Positions 32,519-35,579 of a DNA stretch of 35,579 nucleotides are shown piece by piece (within the stretch, counting starts at the first letter, position 1; the number at the start of each line of letters is the position of its first letter). The notes under the pieces were generated by a model that was given only the letters and a program-made list of their open reading frames with translations, was not told the DNA's origin and made no database searches. The position numbers and the translations under genes were made by a program. Source of the DNA: an uncultured Opitutaceae bacterium (GTDB lineage Bacteria; Verrucomicrobiota; Verrucomicrobiia; Opitutales; Opitutaceae); the NCBI GenBank assembly GCA_903952145.1, contig CAJBES010000204.1:1-35579 (forward strand). Direction: 5' to 3'.

Positions 32519-33946
32519 TCAGTCCGTGGCCGGCACCCAAAGCGTCGCCTGCGCCCCGCCGCCCTCGCGGTTCGCCAGCGCCGCCCCACCGCCGTGCAGG
32601 TGCGCAATCTCCTGCACCAAGGCCAGGCCCAGCCCGGTGCTCTTGTGGCCGCTTTCCGGCCGCGGCAGCGAGTAGAAGCGCTCGAACACGTGCGGCAAGG
32701 CATAGTCCGGCACGCCGGACCCGCGGTCCGCGATCGTGAACACCGCCCGGTCTGCTCCGGTCTTGACGGTCAGCGTCACCTCGCTTTCCGCGGGTGAGAA
32801 ATCCAGCGCGTTTTGCAGCAGGTTGACGAGCGCCTCGCGCAGCAACACCCGTTCGCCGTTCAGCGCCGCATCCCCGGCCTCCATGGCGAGCCGCACCCGC
32901 CGCGCCACATAGGCGGTTTGCACCGCCGCGACCGCTTCGCGCGCCAACTCCGCGCCGTTGATCCGTTCGGTCCGGGCCAGGGCCTTGCGGCCCTCGAGCG
33001 AGGACAGCTCCAGCAGCCGGTCCACGATCTGGTGGATACGCACCGCCTCACCGCGGATGTTCGCGAGGAATCGCGCCCTCTCTGCCGCCGGCATGTCCTC
33101 GTCCATCAATTCCGCTGCGGCCCGGATGGCGGCGAGCGGTGCCTTCACCCCGTGGGCCATGGCCTGCGTGTAGCGTTGGGCATGCTGGCGCCCCTCCAGC
33201 GCGTCACGCATTTCCTCGAACGCCGTGCCCAACTCCCGCAGGGTCCGTCCCGGCAGTGCGGGCGCTGCCACGGCCTGACCATCGCGCACCGCCCGGGCGT
33301 AGGCGGTGAGCCTTTCGAGCGGGGCGATAACCCAGGACGCCACCAGCAGCAGCACCAGCAGGAGCCCGATCCCGCCGCCCGCTGCCCCGATCAAAATGCG
33401 CCGCTTCGCCGCCGCCACGAGCGCGTTGATGCCGTGCGTCGGCTTGCCTGCAGTCACCACGCCGCAGATGCGGCCGGCGTGGCGGACCGGCGCGGCGACA
33501 TAAATCACCTGGGTCTCATCGTCACCGGGCACGTCGCGCGTGGACCGGGCCCCATATTCGCCCCGCAGCGTGCGGACCACGTCGTTCCAATGGGAAAAAT
33601 CCCGGCCTTGGTTCCGGCCGGTCGAATCGAAAAGCACCTTGCCCTCTGCGTCGGTGACATAAACCCGCAGGTCGATGGCGGTCTTGCGCAGTGAAAAAAT
33701 CCTGGCTGCAAACTCGCGGCGCTGGGCGGCAGCAAAAGCCGACTGCAACCCGGACACATCGGGCCCGGCGGCGGTGACGTTTTCCTCCAACCGCGCGGCC
33801 AGCAGCACCGAGGTATCCACCAGCGACTCCTCCATGGACTCAAGGTAGCGCGGCCGGACCTGATCCAGCGTCCAGCGCGCAATGAAGTAACCGCCGGCGC
33901 AATAGATCGCCAGCAGCACCAGGAGCAGCCGGAGGCGCAGGCTCAC
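32519..33946 (-). CDS. creC: sensor histidine kinase CreC
   Basis: 475 residues. A membrane span near 4-24 and a second near 185-207 flank a periplasmic sensor domain with the CreC-type stretch AEGKVLFDSTGRNQGRDFSHWNDVVRTLRGEYGARSTR. HAMP-like sequence follows, then the H-box AHGVKAPLAAIRAAAELM with phospho-acceptor His265, the N-box LVNLLQNALDFSP, G1 DRGSGV and G2 STGLGLALVQEI. The residue after the His is Gly rather than the usual Glu (E. coli CreC has HELKSPL), which may alter autokinase or phosphatase activity. The start overlaps the creB stop by 4 bases. Confidence 0.92.
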   Translation of the reverse strand: MSLRLRLLLVLLAIYCAGGYFIARWTLDQVRPRYLESMEESLVDTSVLLAARLEENVTAAGPDVSGLQSAFAAAQRREFAARIFSLRKTAIDLRVYVTDAEGKVLFDSTGRNQGRDFSHWNDVVRTLRGEYGARSTRDVPGDDETQVIYVAAPVRHAGRICGVVTAGKPTHGINALVAAAKRRILIGAAGGGIGLLLVLLLVASWVIAPLERLTAYARAVRDGQAVAAPALPGRTLRELGTAFEEMRDALEGRQHAQRYTQAMAHGVKAPLAAIRAAAELMDEDMPAAERARFLANIRGEAVRIHQIVDRLLELSSLEGRKALARTERINGAELAREAVAAVQTAYVARRVRLAMEAGDAALNGERVLLREALVNLLQNALDFSPAESEVTLTVKTGADRAVFTIADRGSGVPDYALPHVFERFYSLPRPESGHKSTGLGLALVQEIAHLHGGGAALANREGGGAQATLWVPATD

Positions 33947-34638
33947 GTTTCCTCCCGCAGTGAGTAACCCAGCCCCCGGTGGGTCACGATCGCATCATCA
34001 TCCGGCACGGCCGCGTGCAGCTTGGCGCGAAGCGTCTTGATGTGGGCATCGACCGTCCGGTCCATCGCCGCCCCGGGATCGTCCCACGCTGCAGCCATGA
34101 GCTGGTCACGGCTGAACACCCGGCCCGGCGCCGCCACCAACGCGGCGAGCAGCCGGTATTCGTTGCGTGTCAGCTTCAGCACCCGGCCGCGGTAGCTGAT
34201 CCGGCAGCGTGCCGCGTCATGCCGCCACTTTCCGTCGGCGGGCGCCCCGGGCGCGGCCGGCCCGCCGTTCATCCGCCGCAGCACCGCGCGCACCCGTGCG
34301 GTCAGCTCGCGCGGACTGAAAGGCTTGGCCAGATAGTCGTCGGCGCCCAGCTCGAGACCGACAATCCGGTCCACCTCGGCACTGCGTGCCGTGAGAAAAA
34401 TGACCGGCACCGCCCTGTGCCGCCGGATCTCGCGGCACACGTCGAACCCGCTCATGTCCGGCAGGCCGATATCGAGCACGACCAGCGCCACCGGCTGCTG
34501 CACCAGCACCGCCAGCGCCTCGCGGCCTGTCGTCCGCCACAACGGGGCATAGCCCTCGGTTCTCAAGGCGTAAACGATGGTCTCCGCAATGGGTGGCTCG
34601 TCCTCCACGACCAAAATCGTCGGATGCAACTCGGGCAT
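33943..34638 (-). CDS. creB: two-component response regulator CreB (OmpR/PhoB type)
   Basis: 231 residues from the ATG at 34638 (MPELHPTILVVEDE); a TTG at 34674 is rejected. The receiver domain has the acid pocket VEDE (12-14), the phospho-Asp VVLDIGLP (Asp56), Thr83 and KPFSPREL (Lys105). The winged-helix domain holds LTRNEYRLLAAL, GRVFSRDQLMAAAW, DRTVDAHIKTLRAKL and GLGYSL. CreB regulates the cre regulon, chiefly creD. The stop overlaps the creC start (ATGA). Candidate target sites lie before creD. Confidence 0.92.
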   Translation of the reverse strand: MPELHPTILVVEDEPPIAETIVYALRTEGYAPLWRTTGREALAVLVQQPVALVVLDIGLPDMSGFDVCREIRRHRAVPVIFLTARSAEVDRIVGLELGADDYLAKPFSPRELTARVRAVLRRMNGGPAAPGAPADGKWRHDAARCRISYRGRVLKLTRNEYRLLAALVAAPGRVFSRDQLMAAAWDDPGAAMDRTVDAHIKTLRAKLHAAVPDDDAIVTHRGLGYSLREET

Positions 34639-34704
34639 GGGCTGTCTTGTGCCGGACGGAAATCGCCAAGGCAAGTTACTCCGTGCCGCCCGGTCCGCCG
34701 TGTG

Positions 34705-34896
34705 TCACTGCATCAGCAGCCACCCCACCGCCACCAGGCCGCCGAGGATCACCAGGGCCAGCAGCAGATAGAGCACCCACTTCACCACCTTGATCAACGC
34801 CCAGATGCCCACGGCCAGCACCACGGTCACGCACGCCGCCACGAACCAGCGCGGGTAGGCCGCAAGCGAGTCGAACATCGTGGGCAGCATTTCCAT
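34705..34896 (-). CDS. small two-span membrane protein
   Basis: 63 residues from the ATG at 34896 (MEMLPTMFDSLAAYPRW). Two hydrophobic segments are seen: about 18-34 (FVAACVTVVLAVGIWAL) and 39-61 (WVLYLLLALVILGGLVAVGWLL), joined by KVVK. No family can be named. It lies 66 bases upstream of creB on the same strand and could be the first gene of the cre transcript. It is divergent from the next gene across 80 bases. Confidence 0.65.
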   Translation of the reverse strand: MEMLPTMFDSLAAYPRWFVAACVTVVLAVGIWALIKVVKWVLYLLLALVILGGLVAVGWLLMQ

Positions 34897-34976
34897 GCGT
34901 TTGTTAAGCCGGCCGCCGCGCCCCGCTCCAAGCAAAATGATTTGCCCCACCCTGCGCGCGCCGCCCCACTGGCCCC

Positions 34977-35360
34977 ATGCAATCCAAACCGCAGTTGCTG
35001 GCCTGGCTCACCTGCGACGGCGTCCACATCGATCCCGCCACCGGCAAACACACCATCCTCGGGGTGTTCTCCAACATCCCCGCCCACCACTTCCCCGCCA
35101 CCCATCCCTTCATGGTTTGGTTCATGACCCTCACCGACTGCTCCGCCGGCCCGCACAAGGTCCGCATCCTCCTCGGGCTTGAGCCCACGCGCATGCAGCC
35201 GCTGCTCGAACGCACCTTCGAGTCGCCCGGCCCGCTCCAGCGCATCAACCTGATCAACGAACTCTGCAACCTCACCTTCCCGGAGGCCGGCGAGTACTCC
35301 ATCCTGATCGAAGTGGACGACGAACCCATCCTGGCCACCAGCCTCGCCGTCACTTCCTGA
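34977..35360 (+). CDS. conserved protein of unknown function, DUF6941-like
   Basis: 127 residues, soluble, no signal or membrane segment. It has a beta-sandwich-like pattern: LLAWLTCDGVHIDPATGKHTILGVFSNI, HPFMVWFMTLTDCSAGPHKVRILLGLE, RINLINELCNLTFPEAGEYSILIEVDDEPI. It resembles small conserved proteins found in many bacteria with a CD-V..D..TGK..I.GVF start and a FP-G-Y end. The function is not known and neighbours give no clue. Confidence 0.7.
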   Translation: MQSKPQLLAWLTCDGVHIDPATGKHTILGVFSNIPAHHFPATHPFMVWFMTLTDCSAGPHKVRILLGLEPTRMQPLLERTFESPGPLQRINLINELCNLTFPEAGEYSILIEVDDEPILATSLAVTS

Positions 35361-35426
35361 AGCCGGCCGCTGTGCCGGTTGGCCCGGCCGCCTGCCCGAT
35401 GGCCCATGAATATTTTCCCCTGACCA

Positions 35427-35579
35427 ATGGCTGATCATCCCACCCCCAACTTCGAACTCATCGGTGTCGGCAATCCCATCATGGACCTGCTCGCGCACGT
35501 CGATGACGCCTTCCTCCGCACCCATGTCGGCGGCGACAAGGGCGGCATGATTCTCGTGGACGACGACGACATCGCCGCC
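35427..35579 (+). CDS. PfkB/ribokinase-family carbohydrate or nucleoside kinase, N-terminal fragment
   Basis: 51 residues before the window ends. MADHPTPNFELIGVGNPIMDLLAHVDDAFL and THVGGDKGGMILVDDDD match the start of adenosine-kinase-like PfkB sugar kinases, whose first strand reads GVGNPLxD and which bind the substrate near the first Asp. The substrate cannot be read from this part. Confidence 0.75.
   Translation, partial: MADHPTPNFELIGVGNPIMDLLAHVDDAFLRTHVGGDKGGMILVDDDDIAA

Overview
This is a contiguous, GC-rich, gene-dense stretch of bacterial chromosome with no phage, insertion sequence or CRISPR array. The ribosomal, MurA-like, RuvB and EttA proteins, the CreBCD set, tandem PilT ATPases and a TPR-ExbB-ExbD cluster fit a Verrucomicrobia-type bacterium, most likely of the Opitutales/Opitutaceae. 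That placement is inferred from protein character, not from an rRNA gene.

Region 1 (1-4977, minus strand) is the classic translation/transcription cluster, read right to left: tRNA-Thr(GGT), tuf, tRNA-Trp(CCA), secE, nusG, rplK, rplA, rplJ, rplL and the start of rpoB. It carries a terminator-like attenuator before rpoB, a GNRA-capped hairpin between rplJ and rplL, and only 12 bases between rplA and rplJ.

Region 2 (5006-9509, minus) is a four-gene energy-transduction-like operon: a large secreted TPR protein, ExbB, ExbD, and a single-pass protein that looks like a degenerate TonB. Both membrane residues that normally carry protons (Glu in ExbB, Asp in ExbD) appear to be replaced by amides. 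This is the most unusual system in the window.

Region 3 (9633-20447, mixed strands) holds a LemA/M48 protease pair (the protease ends in TerB-like repeats), a GH29 alpha-L-fucosidase, SufE, a TatD nuclease, TcdA, an NAD malic enzyme, a pnuC-nadR nicotinamide riboside salvage operon, and Pcm. A 70-bp element of two inverted REP-like units lies between tatD and tcdA and supplies both stop codons.

Region 4 (20466-30944) holds secreted MsrA, EttA, two tandem PilT-family ATPases, a YkgJ-type Cys-cluster protein, a YiiD-type thioesterase, an all-alpha dUTPase/MazG-like protein, a disordered RGG-box protein followed by a strong intrinsic terminator, a divergent MurA-family enzyme and RuvB.

Region 5 (31006-35579) is a creB-creC-creD envelope-stress operon. 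Candidate CreB sites lie directly upstream of creD: three half-sites at 11-bp spacing plus a 25-bp perfect palindrome. A small membrane protein, a conserved unknown and the start of a PfkB-family sugar kinase close the window.
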